Shown: piece by piece, positions 35,709 through 45,076 of the stretch
How the letters are laid out: each line of letters opens with the position of its first letter
Numbering within the stretch: the stretch's first letter is position 1
Source of the DNA: an uncultured Actinomycetes bacterium
GTDB taxonomy: Bacteria > Actinomycetota > Acidimicrobiia > Acidimicrobiales > Acidimicrobilacustridaceae
Direction of reading: 5' to 3'
NCBI GenBank assembly: GCA_937927725.1
Contig: CALBSE010000008.1
Location: 62,001-126,000 of the forward strand
Length of the DNA stretch: 64,000 nt
Translations under genes and position numbers: made by a program
The notes under the pieces: generated by a model
What the model saw: only the letters and a program-made list of their open reading frames with translations
What the model was told of the DNA's origin: nothing
Database searches by the model: none

Positions 35709-36710
35709 TCAGGATTCCAACGCGAGGCCGAGCTCAGGCTGTCGTCGAAGACGCCAGCGCGCAGCCGAGACCACTGCAGTCGCCCCCAACAGTGCCGCAA
35801 GGAGCGTGCACACGAGACTCACCGGAGTCACCGAATCATTCAGTAACAACACGCCACCGAGGGCAGTGAACAAGGCGTTGATTTGTGAACTGGCGGCAAC
35901 AGCAGTGACACCGGCAGCAGGAAGCGCAGCGGTTCGCAAAACCCGACCAATCGTTCCGAACAGCGCGACAGCAAGCGCAGCGCCGAGCGCGCCCCAGATC
36001 GTCCATGGCTGTTGGAGAGTGCCGAATATCAGACCAAATGGCAGGAGAATGACCGTTCCACTGATCATCGTCGACGACACGATGGCGGTGGGATTGAGCC
36101 CATCTTCAACTGCGAGTTCAGAGGTACGGAGCCCAATCACTTCAATTGCGACAAACCCAACGGCGATCGCAGCACCGGCCCAAGTCACCGAATCGACGCC
36201 GTCTCCCCCGGCGGCGACCGTGAGCCCGATGATCGCCGCAAGCGAAGAACCCAACGCCGCAAAGGTAGAAAATCGCCCAGCCCGATCGCGCACCAACAGT
36301 GCAACAGCTGGCGTGCACGCGAGCGCCAGACCGGCAAGCGGACCATCCAGAGTTCGAAACATTGTTCCTGCTGCAACAAGCCCGACCACTTGAACGGCGA
36401 CGGCGATGCGACCCGATCGAACTCGTAGCGGATCCAACCAGGACCCAGCACTTTGCCGACGGGCAATTGCCACTGCAACGAGCGCACCTATGGCAACGCG
36501 GAATCCGACGATGCCGATCGCGGGACCGCTGCCATAGCGCCACGCGATATTGCACCCGGCGAACAACACCGACGAAATAAGAACGTCAGCAACAGCGCGA
36601 TGTTCGCGCCGCTCAATCAGATGTGTGTCGTTCGCGTCGATGACGTGAGCGTACGGCAGCCGAACTAGCCGACTGAACCTTCCATCTGCAGTTCGATGAG
36701 ACGGCTCCAC
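35709..36710 (-). CDS. EamA/DMT-type membrane transporter
   Basis: 333 residues with about ten hydrophobic segments in two repeats, the EamA (drug/metabolite transporter) architecture: [60 protein letters not shown]..., ending [15 protein letters not shown]. Members export amino acids or metabolites or import others; substrate unknown. The only ATG at 36710 overlaps the sufB 3' end by 46 bases. Few alternatives exist (GTG near TM1 would lose part of the helix), so the start is uncertain. Confidence 0.78.
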   Translation of the reverse strand: MEPSHRTADGRFSRLVRLPYAHVIDANDTHLIERREHRAVADVLISSVLFAGCNIAWRYGSGPAIGIVGFRVAIGALVAVAIARRQSAGSWLDPLRVRSGRIAVAVQVVGLVAAGTMFRTLDGPLAGLALACTPAVALLVRDRAGRFSTFAALGSSLAAIIGLTVAAGGDGVDSVTWAGAAIAVGFVAIEVIGLRTSELAVEDGLNPTAIVSSTMISGTVILLPFGLIFGTLQQPWTIWGALGAALAVALFGTIGRVLRTAALPAAGVTAVAASSQINALFTALGGVLLLNDSVTPVSLVCTLLAALLGATAVVSAARWRLRRQPELGLALES

Positions 36711-38068
36711 TCAACTGCGTATTCCATCGGCAGTGTGCGAGTAATTGGTTCGATGAAGCCGTTGACAACCATTCCCATGGCCTGTTCCGACGAAAGTCCG
36801 CGGCTCATGAGATAGAAGAGTTGTTCGTCGGCAACCTTTGAGACCGTTGCCTCGTGGCCTATGACTGCGTCACCCGAACCAATTTCCATATACGGGAAGG
36901 TGTCGGAAATTGATTCGTCGTCGAGGATGAGAGCGTCGCACTGCACGTGGCTCTTGCAGCCGTAAGCATCGTCTTCGACACGAATCAGACCGCGGTACGA
37001 AGTGCGACCGCCATCTTTCGAGATCGACTTCGACACGATCTTCGAAGTGGTCTCGGGCGCAGCGTGCACCATTTTTGAACCGGTGTCCTGATGCTGACCA
37101 GGACCGGCGTAGGCAACAGACAGAACTTCGCCAGAGGCCTTGGGGCCAACGAGCCATACCGCTGGATACTTCATGGTGAGACGGGAGCCAATGTTTCCGT
37201 CGATCCATTCCATATGGCCTTCGGCTTCAACACGAGCACGCTTGGTGACGAGGTTAAACACGTTGTTCGACCAGTTCTGAATGGTCGTGTAGGTCACGCG
37301 TGCGCTGGGCTTCACAACGATTTCGACTACTGCCGAGTGAAGCGAATCGGAGGTGTACACCGGCGCCGAGCAACCTTCGATGTAATGAACTTGGCTGCCT
37401 TCGTCGGCGATGATCAGCGTGCGTTCGAACTGACCCATGTTTTCCGCGTTAATGCGGAAGTACGCCTGCAGTGGCATTTCGACCGAAACGCCCGGCGGCA
37501 CGTAGATAAACGAGCCACCAGACCAGACTGCGGAGTTAAGAGCAGAGAACTTGTTGTCATTCGACGGAATGACAGTGCCGAAGTACGCGCGCACGATTTC
37601 GGGATGTTCACGAAGTGCGGTGTCCATGTCGGTGAAGATCACGCCTTGGGCTTCAAGATCTTCGCGGTTCTTGTGGTACACGACTTCGGATTCATACTGC
37701 GCGGTAACGCCGGCGAGGTACTTGCGTTCGGCTTCGGGGATTCCGAGCTTCTCGTAGGTTTCCTTCACTGAGTCTGGAAGTTCGTCCCACGCGTCGACCT
37801 GATGATCGGTCGGCTTGATGTAATAGAAGATGTCATCGAAGAAAATCTCGGACATGTCGCCACCCCAATTGGGCATCGGGCGCTTCATGAATTGGGCGTA
37901 GGACTTGAGGCGGTAATCGCGCATCCAGTCGGGCTCGCCCTTCATCCACGACATCTCTTTGATGATGTTTTCGTCGAGGCCGCGCTTGGGCTTGAAGACG
38001 TAGTCCTCAGCATCGCTCCAGCCGAGTTTGTAGCGGCCGAGGTCAAGATCAAGTTCGGTGCTGGCCAT
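36665..38068 (-). CDS. sufB: Fe-S assembly scaffold subunit SufB
   Basis: 467 residues. SufB is the main scaffold on which new clusters form. Seen: [35 protein letters not shown] motif (here [16 protein letters not shown]), [41 protein letters not shown] (conserved Cys), and [21 protein letters not shown]. Start ATG 38068 with GGAG seven bases upstream. Palindrome B lies 30 bases further upstream. Confidence 0.96.
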   Translation of the reverse strand: MASTELDLDLGRYKLGWSDAEDYVFKPKRGLDENIIKEMSWMKGEPDWMRDYRLKSYAQFMKRPMPNWGGDMSEIFFDDIFYYIKPTDHQVDAWDELPDSVKETYEKLGIPEAERKYLAGVTAQYESEVVYHKNREDLEAQGVIFTDMDTALREHPEIVRAYFGTVIPSNDNKFSALNSAVWSGGSFIYVPPGVSVEMPLQAYFRINAENMGQFERTLIIADEGSQVHYIEGCSAPVYTSDSLHSAVVEIVVKPSARVTYTTIQNWSNNVFNLVTKRARVEAEGHMEWIDGNIGSRLTMKYPAVWLVGPKASGEVLSVAYAGPGQHQDTGSKMVHAAPETTSKIVSKSISKDGGRTSYRGLIRVEDDAYGCKSHVQCDALILDDESISDTFPYMEIGSGDAVIGHEATVSKVADEQLFYLMSRGLSSEQAMGMVVNGFIEPITRTLPMEYAVEWSRLIELQMEGSVG

Positions 38069-38096
38069 GAGGATTCTCCGGGAGGATCGACGGGGG

Positions 38097-38124
38097 GATT
38101 TCTCCTATGGCGATAGTAACAAAT
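38097..38124. promoter_or_regulatory. Palindromic suf element B (before sufB)
   Basis: GATTTCTCCTATGGCGATAG on the plus strand, core CTAT-GGCG-ATAG at 38105-38116. It lies 30 bases upstream of the sufB ATG. The two arms change together (CTAC/GTAG at sufC, CTAT/ATAG here), which supports a dimer-bound site. The reading direction relative to the gene is opposite to that at sufC. Confidence 0.6.
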
Positions 38125-38170
38125 ACCCCCACCCAATCCACCCCTTGAGGCGGGAATCCCTGACGTCGTT

Positions 38171-39118
38171 CTACATCTGGCCGAATGAGGTCTTCAGGCG
38201 AGCAAATCCCTCATCGAGACCGATTGTCGGTTCCCACTCCAGAACCCGTCGTGTCTCGCGCTGATCAAACCAATGAGCCACCGAAAGTTGGCGAGCAGCG
38301 AAGTGAGTCAACGGCGGCTCGGACCCAGGCCACACGCGGTCCATGACGGATCCGAGGAGTCCGGCAATCGGTGCGGGAATTGAGCGTGGTGCTCGGTCGA
38401 GACCCGCAGCGTCGAGGATGGACGCGACGAGATCGCGCAGTGGCCGCGGTTCACCACCGGTGATGACAAGTGGTTTCGTGGTCGCCTCATCACCAGCGAT
38501 GCAGTGGTCAAGTCCGGCGACAATTCCCGAAGCTGCATCATCGAGGTAGGTGGTGTCGACAAGCGCTCGCCCTCCATCGGGCAGAACCAACTTGCCGGCA
38601 CGCGCACGATCGATGATTCGACCGATGAGTTGCGTATCTCCCGGGCCCCACACCAAATGTGGTCGAAGGATCACAGTTGGAACTGACGATTCGGATCGCA
38701 CAACGTTTTCGGCGAGAGCTTTTGATCGGGCATAACCGTCGCTCCCTGAGTAATCAGCCGCGAGGGCCGTCACGCCAACACTTGCCTCATCATGAAACGC
38801 AACGGATGGACTTGAGATGTAAATGAAGCGCCCACCAGTCGCTGCGGCAAGAGCATTACGAGTTCCATCGACGTTGATGGCGACCATGTCGTTCCATGGC
38901 GCTTTCGGCGCAACAAACGCAGCGAGGTGCACAACAGCATCGGCGCCATCGGCCGCCGCACCTACGGCAGCACGATCTCGAATGTCGCCAAGCACATCAG
39001 CGGCAAGTGAACCCGACGCGCTGCGCTGGAAGCAGGTCACATCGTCGCCTCGGGCAACGAGAAGATTTGCCACGGTACGGCCAAGAAGACTTGAACCTCC
39101 GGTGACCAGAACCTTCAT
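38171..39118 (-). CDS. oleD: 2-alkyl-3-oxoalkanoate reductase OleD
   Basis: 315 residues, short-chain dehydrogenase of the extended type. NAD(P) motif VTGGSSLLGRTVANLL, and the catalytic Tyr129-x3-Lys133 in GSDGYARSKALAENV. WNDMVAINVDGTRNAL and LRPHLVWGPGDTQL match 3-beta-HSD-like reductases. OleD reduces the beta-keto acid made by OleA to a beta-hydroxy acid in olefin synthesis. The gene overlaps oleBC by four bases and is last in the oleA-oleBC-oleD operon, which fixes the call. Confidence 0.88.
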   Translation of the reverse strand: MKVLVTGGSSLLGRTVANLLVARGDDVTCFQRSASGSLAADVLGDIRDRAAVGAAADGADAVVHLAAFVAPKAPWNDMVAINVDGTRNALAAATGGRFIYISSPSVAFHDEASVGVTALAADYSGSDGYARSKALAENVVRSESSVPTVILRPHLVWGPGDTQLIGRIIDRARAGKLVLPDGGRALVDTTYLDDAASGIVAGLDHCIAGDEATTKPLVITGGEPRPLRDLVASILDAAGLDRAPRSIPAPIAGLLGSVMDRVWPGSEPPLTHFAARQLSVAHWFDQRETRRVLEWEPTIGLDEGFARLKTSFGQM

Positions 39119-41553
39119 CGACCCGCCAGGAATTCTGCGGCCGAGACCGCGAGAACTTCGCGCTTGACCTTTGACTGATGGCGAATGTCGACGGGAAGCT
39201 CACCTTCCAACACTGCAGCGATTACAAACGCTGAACACTGACGCACACGCGCCGCCGATTTGGTATCAGCAAGCCGAAGCTTTCCTTCTGCCTGAATCAC
39301 AACTGCGATTGCTTGGGTACCGACTGGGCCAATACCTACCGCAGCTACCTGCCGACCAAGCTCAGCGGAGATTGGGTCTTCGACGTGAACACTCGGCACC
39401 GTTTGCGAGGCCAAGAACAGCGCATGTTGCACCCGACCGAGTTGATGAACGTTGCCACTGGCATCGATCAAACCGAGATCGCCAGAACGATGGAATCGTC
39501 GACCGTTCACTACAAGTTCCGAGCGATGCTCGATCCCCCACTGCTGGTCATAACCGTCGAACATCCACGGCGCATGTAGCGCGAGCTCACCCCATTGACC
39601 GTTCGCTACCGGCTGAGGATGTGACTCATCAAGCGAAAGCACCACTACCTGAGCTCCCGCAAGTGGCGTTCCCGTGTTTGTTCCATCGGCAACCGGTGCT
39701 GTTGCACCAACGCCATCAGTAAGGGGCATGGCCTCGGTCATTCCCCATGGCGACCGAACATCGGCGCCGGTGATCGAGGCGATAGAAGATGCCAGTTGGG
39801 TGGAAATGGGCGCGCCAGCAAGCATCACAAGGCGCAGTTGCACGGTTCTGCCCGCTGCGGTGTCAACAATGCGACGAGCCGACGCTGGCGAAAGCCAGGC
39901 CACATCGACCTGAGACGATTCGATGACCTGAGCGAAACGATCGAAATCGAGTTCCGAAGGTTTCGTGACATCGATATCGGGCAGAACACACGGAACACCA
40001 AGTGCCGGGCCCAACAAAATGAACGGCGCGAAAGAAGTCAGAAATCCCCGCTCAGACCACATCGTAAATGAGTCGACTATGACGTCGCGTTGCGCAGCCA
40101 AGGCGCCATGTCGATAGCGAACGGGCTTGGCCGGACCGGTTGAACCGGAGGTGTGCACAATTGCTGCCTCAAACTCGGGCCGCAGTTCCGGCAGTTTCGA
40201 TGCCGTTAATGAGCGATGCGTTCTCAGCGAAACCGCATGCGGGAATCGAGTGGTGCACACCATTCGTGCGCCAGGAGTCCATCCCAACGACTTGGCGGCG
40301 GCGAGAGTTTTCGATGTGCCGAATACCCATGTTGGGTTGGCTCCGCGCAGAACTGTTCGCAGACCGCGCGCACCGAGTCCGCTATCGGCGACGATGAGTA
40401 CGCCGCCTGCGAGCCACACCCCAAATGCGGCGGCGAGGAGATCTGAACTCGGAGGTACGAGCATGGCGACTCGATCGCCGACCTTGAGACCGGCGTGTAC
40501 CAGCATGCGTGCCGTGTCGGTTGCGTCTTGTGCGAGCGATTTCCAAGAAAGCGCACCAGCGCGATCGGTGAAGGCTGCCGTTTCATCTTCCGATCGAGCT
40601 ATCAGCCCGTTGGTGATTGCGACAAAGGCATCAGCGGGAGCGAAAGACTCTGCTGAATCCGCACGCGCAGCCCTAGAGCCAAGAACGTCATCGAGCCAGA
40701 CCGATGCAACAGTTGCCATTGGCTCGTCGAGCGGAACGAGGTGCGCTGCGTCAGGGAACCGATGGACATCAGCATGCGGAGCCCGCTGCAAGAGATCGGC
40801 CAAGAAGCGATCGTGGAAGACGAGATCGCGGCCACCCCACACAAGCAACAGCGGAACGTCAAGATTTGCGAGGTTGTCGGCGGACTTCTGCAGCGCGTTC
40901 CACGAAACATCTTTTTCAGAGAGCGGAATATCGGCAACAAAATCTGCCACCGCTTTACGACGATCTGCAGTCCGATACGGAGCTCGAAGCGCCTCGCGAT
41001 GCTGCTTCTTTGTCATCGCTGCTGTTCCGCTCACAAATGCAGAAGTCCGACGACAGGTCAGGTCGACGAACCGGCGCGCCGTTGAAATAAGTGGCGGCAT
41101 TGGTGTGCGCGCCGGGAGACCAACCCCGGTATTGCCAAGAATCACCGCCTCAACATCGAGAGACGAGGCTGCACCAATCGCAACGGGGCCGCCCCAATCA
41201 TGCGCGGCAAGAACCAGCGGGCCCGAGGTGTGCTGTTCGCAAAACGCAACAAGTTCAGCGACGCGAGTCTCGAGCGTTCGCGATGTGGATCGTTCCGACC
41301 AACCCATGCCGGTTTGATCAACAGCGATCACTCGCCATTCAGGGCTAAGCGTTTCGAGGAACCCTTTCCAGAGAAAACCCCAAGTTGGGTTGCCGTGAAC
41401 ACAAACGATCGTTCCGCGTTCACCAACACCGGTGTCGAGGATGCTCCACTTGATGTCGGCAGCATTGGAACGCTGAATGCGCACCATTCGATGCCACGCC
41501 GGATTGATCCCCCACTTTTCCCAGTCAGCGGCGGACGGGGTGTCGATCGACAA
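39115..41553 (-). CDS. oleBC: Fused OleB beta-lactone decarboxylase / OleC beta-lactone synthetase
   Basis: 812 residues. Residues 1-300 form a haloalkane-dehalogenase-like alpha/beta hydrolase: VCVHGNPTWGF, the nucleophile elbow LAAHDWGGP with Asp119, GGRDLVFHDRFLADL and DAAHLVPLDEP. Residues 315-812 form an acyl-activating adenylation domain with IVHTSGSTGPAKPVRYRHGALA, WGMTEAMPLTDG, and GRRFHRSGDLGLID. In the pathway OleC closes the beta-hydroxy acid to a beta-lactone and OleB decarboxylates it to a cis-olefin. Fused OleBC is known from actinobacteria such as Micrococcus. It sits six bases after oleA. Confidence 0.93.
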   Translation of the reverse strand: MSIDTPSAADWEKWGINPAWHRMVRIQRSNAADIKWSILDTGVGERGTIVCVHGNPTWGFLWKGFLETLSPEWRVIAVDQTGMGWSERSTSRTLETRVAELVAFCEQHTSGPLVLAAHDWGGPVAIGAASSLDVEAVILGNTGVGLPARTPMPPLISTARRFVDLTCRRTSAFVSGTAAMTKKQHREALRAPYRTADRRKAVADFVADIPLSEKDVSWNALQKSADNLANLDVPLLLVWGGRDLVFHDRFLADLLQRAPHADVHRFPDAAHLVPLDEPMATVASVWLDDVLGSRAARADSAESFAPADAFVAITNGLIARSEDETAAFTDRAGALSWKSLAQDATDTARMLVHAGLKVGDRVAMLVPPSSDLLAAAFGVWLAGGVLIVADSGLGARGLRTVLRGANPTWVFGTSKTLAAAKSLGWTPGARMVCTTRFPHAVSLRTHRSLTASKLPELRPEFEAAIVHTSGSTGPAKPVRYRHGALAAQRDVIVDSFTMWSERGFLTSFAPFILLGPALGVPCVLPDIDVTKPSELDFDRFAQVIESSQVDVAWLSPASARRIVDTAAGRTVQLRLVMLAGAPISTQLASSIASITGADVRSPWGMTEAMPLTDGVGATAPVADGTNTGTPLAGAQVVVLSLDESHPQPVANGQWGELALHAPWMFDGYDQQWGIEHRSELVVNGRRFHRSGDLGLIDASGNVHQLGRVQHALFLASQTVPSVHVEDPISAELGRQVAAVGIGPVGTQAIAVVIQAEGKLRLADTKSAARVRQCSAFVIAAVLEGELPVDIRHQSKVKREVLAVSAAEFLAGR

Positions 41554-41559
41554 GGCCGA

Positions 41560-42573
41560 CTACCAAACCAGTTCGGCGACTGAACAGTTCAATCCTGACC
41601 CGATTCCCATGAGCAGAACTCGATCCCCCGTCGACAAACGATCTGCAGTTACCGACAGCGTGTACGGAACGGCAGCAGGACCAATGTTTCCGAATTCGGG
41701 ATAGGTAAGCGGGACACGGGCGGTATCGATCGACAACAACTCGCAAAGTTTTGTTGTGTGAACGGCAGACACCTGATGAAGGATGTAGGTGTCGCAGTTC
41801 GACCACTGCCATCCCTCGGCCAGCGCGTCATTAAATGTTGCTTCGGCAAGATCAAGGCCGGACTCGAGGAGCGCCGCAGTGTCCGTTCGCATTTCGTCAA
41901 GATCGCCGACACAGAGATCGTGGTATTTCGTTGCTGCGCGGGTGACGCCACCAAGGAACTGATGTGAACCGGGTCGAGGACCACCCATCACCATTGCTGC
42001 TGCGCCAGATCCAAGGGTTAACGAGGCGAACTGGTCGAAGACATCGGTAAGTGTCGACGAAGGATCTTGCAAGCGTGCGATGGTCTGAGTCTGCGGTTGA
42101 CGACTTCCTTCGCCGTCCACGATCAGCACAACCTTCACCTGACCAGCGTCAATCATCGATGACGCGATTGTCATCGCATTAATAAAGCCCAAGCACGCGT
42201 TACCGAGATCGAAGTTCATCGCGCTCGGAGAAAGCCCCAAACGGTTATGCACTGCGCATGCGATGCTGGGTTCCAAATGGTGCTTACAGACCGAGGTGGA
42301 GATCAGAAGATCGACCTCGTCGGGTGCTACTCCAGCCTGTTCAAGTGCGAGAGCACCAGCGCGCGCGGCAGCATCGTCGAATGTGACATCTTCAGGCCAC
42401 CAACGGCGAGCCTTAATTCCAGCTACGGACTCAAGCAGGCCGGGGCGAACGCCAACGCGTTCGTAGGTTTCGGCAAGCTGCTCGTCGATCCAAGCCGAGG
42501 TAACGATCTCGGGAGCATCCACATGGGAGACCGACCACACATGGGATCGAGCGAACGTAACCGGAGAACTCAC
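41560..42573 (-). CDS. oleA: Acyl-CoA condensing thiolase-like enzyme OleA
   Basis: 337 residues of the KAS III/thiolase fold. The catalytic Cys127 in LGNACLGFINAM, His266 in DTYILHQVSAVHTTK and Asn296 in PEFGNIGPAA are in place. Glu101 in KHHLEPSIACAVHNRLGL corresponds to the residue in OleA that is contributed across the dimer. OleA joins two acyl-CoA molecules head-to-head to make a 2-alkyl-3-ketoacid, the first step of olefin formation. The FabH role is unlikely given the downstream oleBC and oleD. GTG start with a leaderless box. Confidence 0.9.
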   Translation of the reverse strand: MSSPVTFARSHVWSVSHVDAPEIVTSAWIDEQLAETYERVGVRPGLLESVAGIKARRWWPEDVTFDDAAARAGALALEQAGVAPDEVDLLISTSVCKHHLEPSIACAVHNRLGLSPSAMNFDLGNACLGFINAMTIASSMIDAGQVKVVLIVDGEGSRQPQTQTIARLQDPSSTLTDVFDQFASLTLGSGAAAMVMGGPRPGSHQFLGGVTRAATKYHDLCVGDLDEMRTDTAALLESGLDLAEATFNDALAEGWQWSNCDTYILHQVSAVHTTKLCELLSIDTARVPLTYPEFGNIGPAAVPYTLSVTADRLSTGDRVLLMGIGSGLNCSVAELVW

Positions 42574-42579
42574 CCGTGC

Positions 42580-42585
42580 AGCCTA
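42580..42585 (-). promoter_or_regulatory. -10-like box TAGGCT before oleA
   Basis: TAGGCT, then gcacgg (6 bases), then the GTG of oleA at 42573. This is the likely start of the ole operon. Confidence 0.45.
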
Positions 42586-42613
42586 GGGCCCGATCGGCCA
42601 GTTCAGAGTCCGG

Positions 42614-43495
42614 TCAGCCCAAGAGGGCTGGGGCAAGGCGTTGCCACGTCTCCATCGGGATCGAAGTGCCGTCCGCAGGCAGCACCTGAATACAGACATG
42701 GTCAGCCCCAGCATCGTGGTGGGCTTTGACACGATCGGAAATTGCCGCTTCGTCGCCCCACGCCACGATGGCATCCACCAGACGATCTGACCCGCCATCG
42801 GCGATGTCATCGTCGGTGAAACCGAATCGCTTCAGATTGTTTGTGTAGTTGGGCAGCGTGAGATACATCGCCATGTGGCCGCGTGCGATCTCTCGCGCCT
42901 TTGCCGGATCAGATTCGAGCACGACTGCTTGTTCCGGGCACAGCCAACCGCGATCGCCCATGACTTCGCGGGCAAAGGCGGTGTGCTCAACGGGAATGAA
43001 ATACGGATGAGCACCCTGCGTGCGCTCGGCGGCAAGTTCAAGCATCTTCGGCCCAAGAGCAGCGAGGACTTTCTGGGGCGCAGATGACGCGGGCGACGCG
43101 GTGAACAAGCCGTTGTCCATGGCGTCGAGATAGGACTTCATTGCAGAGAACGGTTTCGAATAATCGTGACCACGAAGACCCGACACCATGACTTCGTGAC
43201 TCACTCCGAGACCGAGAAGGAAGCGGTCAGGGAATGCCTCGGAAACGGTGTTCCACGCGGAGTTGGCGCACAGTGCATCACGCGCATAAATCGATGCGAT
43301 ACCGGTTGCGACGACCATCTTCTTTGTGCCGGCGAGAAGAAGCGTGGAACTCACGAATGATTCACGCCCGATCATCTCCGGGATCCAGAGTGCCCCGTAT
43401 CCAAGTTCCTCTATTTCCGCAGCAGTTTCCTGCGCCTGAGTCGAAGGAACAAGATCAAGTTGATAAGCCCACAGGCCGACGCGTCCAAGATTCAT
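42614..43495 (-). CDS. F420-type luciferase-like oxidoreductase
   Basis: 293 residues, TIM-barrel luciferase-like monooxygenase family. Motifs: LGRVGLWAYQLD at the N-terminus, IEELGYGALWIPE, VATGIASIYARDA, LLGLGVSHEVMVSG, and VLAALGPKMLELAAERTQGAHPYFIPVEHTAFARE. This arrangement belongs to actinobacterial probable F420-dependent oxidoreductases. The substrate is unknown. It lies upstream of oleA in the same direction with 40 bases between, but oleA has its own box, so the two need not be one unit. Confidence 0.85.
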   Translation of the reverse strand: MNLGRVGLWAYQLDLVPSTQAQETAAEIEELGYGALWIPEMIGRESFVSSTLLLAGTKKMVVATGIASIYARDALCANSAWNTVSEAFPDRFLLGLGVSHEVMVSGLRGHDYSKPFSAMKSYLDAMDNGLFTASPASSAPQKVLAALGPKMLELAAERTQGAHPYFIPVEHTAFAREVMGDRGWLCPEQAVVLESDPAKAREIARGHMAMYLTLPNYTNNLKRFGFTDDDIADGGSDRLVDAIVAWGDEAAISDRVKAHHDAGADHVCIQVLPADGTSIPMETWQRLAPALLG

Positions 43496-43501
43496 GACTG
43501 C

Positions 43502-43507
43502 ACCCTA
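43502..43507 (-). promoter_or_regulatory. -10-like box TAGGGT before the F420-type oxidoreductase
   Basis: On the minus strand TAGGGT, then gcagtc (6 bases), then ATG 43495. Together with the box at 43541-43546 it forms a divergent leaderless promoter pair. Confidence 0.45.
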
Positions 43508-43540
43508 GGCAACGACAGCCAAACGAGGCGAGGTCAGCCC

Positions 43541-43546
43541 TAGACT
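43541..43546 (+). promoter_or_regulatory. -10-like box TAGACT before the DUF2752 gene
   Basis: TAGACT, then caaaac, then GTG 43553. The same hexamer and spacing occur at sufC. Confidence 0.45.
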
Positions 43547-43552
43547 CAAAAC

Positions 43553-44026
43553 GTGCTGAAGAACCCCGTCGATTCGGCAACCGAGGGCCCTCCCCCGCCA
43601 CCTGCCGGAACGACGCGTGTGCGGCGCGGCCGCTCTGGGCTTTGGATTGCCGGCGGCATCGCCTTTGCCGGTTGTGTCGCAGTCGGCGTGGTTGACCCGA
43701 ACACGACACACATCTTCCCGACATGCGCGTTCAAAGCTGCGACGGGCCTCGATTGCCCGGGCTGCGGAATGACTCGGGGCCTGCATGCTCTTTTGCACGG
43801 AGACGTGGTGCGAGCAATGAACCACAACCTCCTTCTTGTCGTGATTCTTGCGACGTCAGCGGTTTGGTTCGCCTGGAATGCGGTCGCTCGGCGTATCGGA
43901 AAGCGTCAGCTTCATTTCGAATTCAAGCGATCGACATGGATCGCAATCGGACTCGCAGTGTTCGCTTTTTGGGTCGTGCGAAACTTGCCGTGGGCGCCGT
44001 TCAACTGGTTGGGCTCAGGCGCGTAA
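43553..44026 (+). CDS. DUF2752 membrane protein
   Basis: 157 residues. The family motif CPGCGMTRGLHALLHGD follows a first helix (GLWIAGGIAFAGCVAVGVV), with two more hydrophobic segments (LLLVVILATSAVWFAW, IAIGLAVFAFWVVRNL). DUF2752 proteins have a conserved Cys-rich loop and about three to four membrane helices; function is unknown. The N-terminus is Pro-rich (PPPPPAG). It ends 15 bases from the convergent carbonic anhydrase gene. Confidence 0.85.
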   Translation: MLKNPVDSATEGPPPPPAGTTRVRRGRSGLWIAGGIAFAGCVAVGVVDPNTTHIFPTCAFKAATGLDCPGCGMTRGLHALLHGDVVRAMNHNLLLVVILATSAVWFAWNAVARRIGKRQLHFEFKRSTWIAIGLAVFAFWVVRNLPWAPFNWLGSGA

Positions 44027-44041
44027 CGCGCCATCGCAACT

Positions 44042-44563
44042 TCAGTCGATTCGACGCATCTGCGCTTTGTACAACTTGCCGCGTTCGGCGTAATCACGAA
44101 CTGCGATTTCTTGGATGAAGGGTTGGTTCGGTCCCAGCTCGCGCAGCTTCGCCGGAATACCGAGCGCCATCATGCCGGTCGGAACTTCCATGCGATTAGG
44201 TATGACTGCATTCGATCCAACGAGAGAGCCGGAACGGACAATCGCTTCGTGCAAAACGACCGAACCATTGCCAACGAGTGAGTTGCTTTCGATTGTGCAG
44301 CCCTCGAGGTGGACGATGTGGCCGATCACGCAGTCGTCCCCAACAATCGTGGGTCGGGTCGGGATGCAGTGAATGACGGTGCCATCTTGAATCGAAGTGC
44401 GCTCGCCAATGCGAATACCGCCGTTGTCGCCGCGCAAAACCGCACAAGGCCAAATCGTGCTGTCCGCGCCGATGGTGACGTCGCCAATGACGACGGCCTC
44501 TGGATGCACCCATGCGTCGGGATGAATTTCGGGAACCATGTCGCCCAACGCGTAAATGGCCAT
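44042..44563 (-). CDS. Gamma-class carbonic anhydrase-like protein
   Basis: 173 residues, left-handed beta-helix with hexapeptide repeats (IGDVTIGADSTIWPCAVLRGD). The metal region GTVIHCIPTRPTIVGDDCVIGHIVHLEGCTI has His residues at the usual ligand places. Members hydrate CO2, though some bind acyl groups instead. It follows the flavin reductase by three bases and probably shares its transcript. Start MAIYALGDMVPEIHPDAWV is standard. Confidence 0.9.
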   Translation of the reverse strand: MAIYALGDMVPEIHPDAWVHPEAVVIGDVTIGADSTIWPCAVLRGDNGGIRIGERTSIQDGTVIHCIPTRPTIVGDDCVIGHIVHLEGCTIESNSLVGNGSVVLHEAIVRSGSLVGSNAVIPNRMEVPTGMMALGIPAKLRELGPNQPFIQEIAVRDYAERGKLYKAQMRRID

Positions 44564-44566
44564 GGC

Positions 44567-45064
44567 TTAGAACGCCACCCGGCCGTAACCGCCGCGGAAG
44601 AACACGAGTGCTCCACCTTCGTGCTTCACGTCAAGATCGGTCACGGCGCCAACAATGATGTCGTGATCGCCGCCATCAAGCACCGAATGAAGATCGCAGT
44701 CGATGAAGGCGAGCACTCCGTTGATGAGCGGTGCGCCGTTGCCTGAGTGCTTCCAGCCGATTTCCGAGAACTTGTCGTCGGACTTTGAACCAAAGACTCG
44801 GCTCACGTCTTCCTGATCATCAGCGAGGATGTTCACGCAGAACTTGCCCGCACCACGTAACTTGCCCCAGCTCGCCGATGTCTTCGTTGCACTGAAAAGC
44901 ACAAGCGCCGGTTCGAGGGACAACGATGTGAACGAACCAATCGCCATGCCCGCAGGGCCCTCATCGGTCATCGCCGTAATTACGGTGACGCCGGTGGGGA
45001 AATGCCCAAGGACCTGCCGGTACTTGGCACCATCAAATGCTGTGGTTTCTGAATTCTCGCTCAC
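44567..45064 (-). CDS. Flavin reductase-like FMN-binding protein
   Basis: 165 residues. YRQVLGHFPTGVTVIT, GMAIGSFTSLSLEPALVLFSATKTSASW, KFCVNILADDQEDVSRVFG and LAFIDCDLHSVLDGGDHDIIVG are family motifs of NAD(P)H:flavin reductases that supply reduced flavin to monooxygenases. GTG start. No partner oxygenase lies beside it, although F420-type oxidoreductases are in the window. It precedes the carbonic anhydrase gene. Confidence 0.9.
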   Translation of the reverse strand: MSENSETTAFDGAKYRQVLGHFPTGVTVITAMTDEGPAGMAIGSFTSLSLEPALVLFSATKTSASWGKLRGAGKFCVNILADDQEDVSRVFGSKSDDKFSEIGWKHSGNGAPLINGVLAFIDCDLHSVLDGGDHDIIVGAVTDLDVKHEGGALVFFRGGYGRVAF

Positions 45065-45076
45065 AAGGACGAGAGC

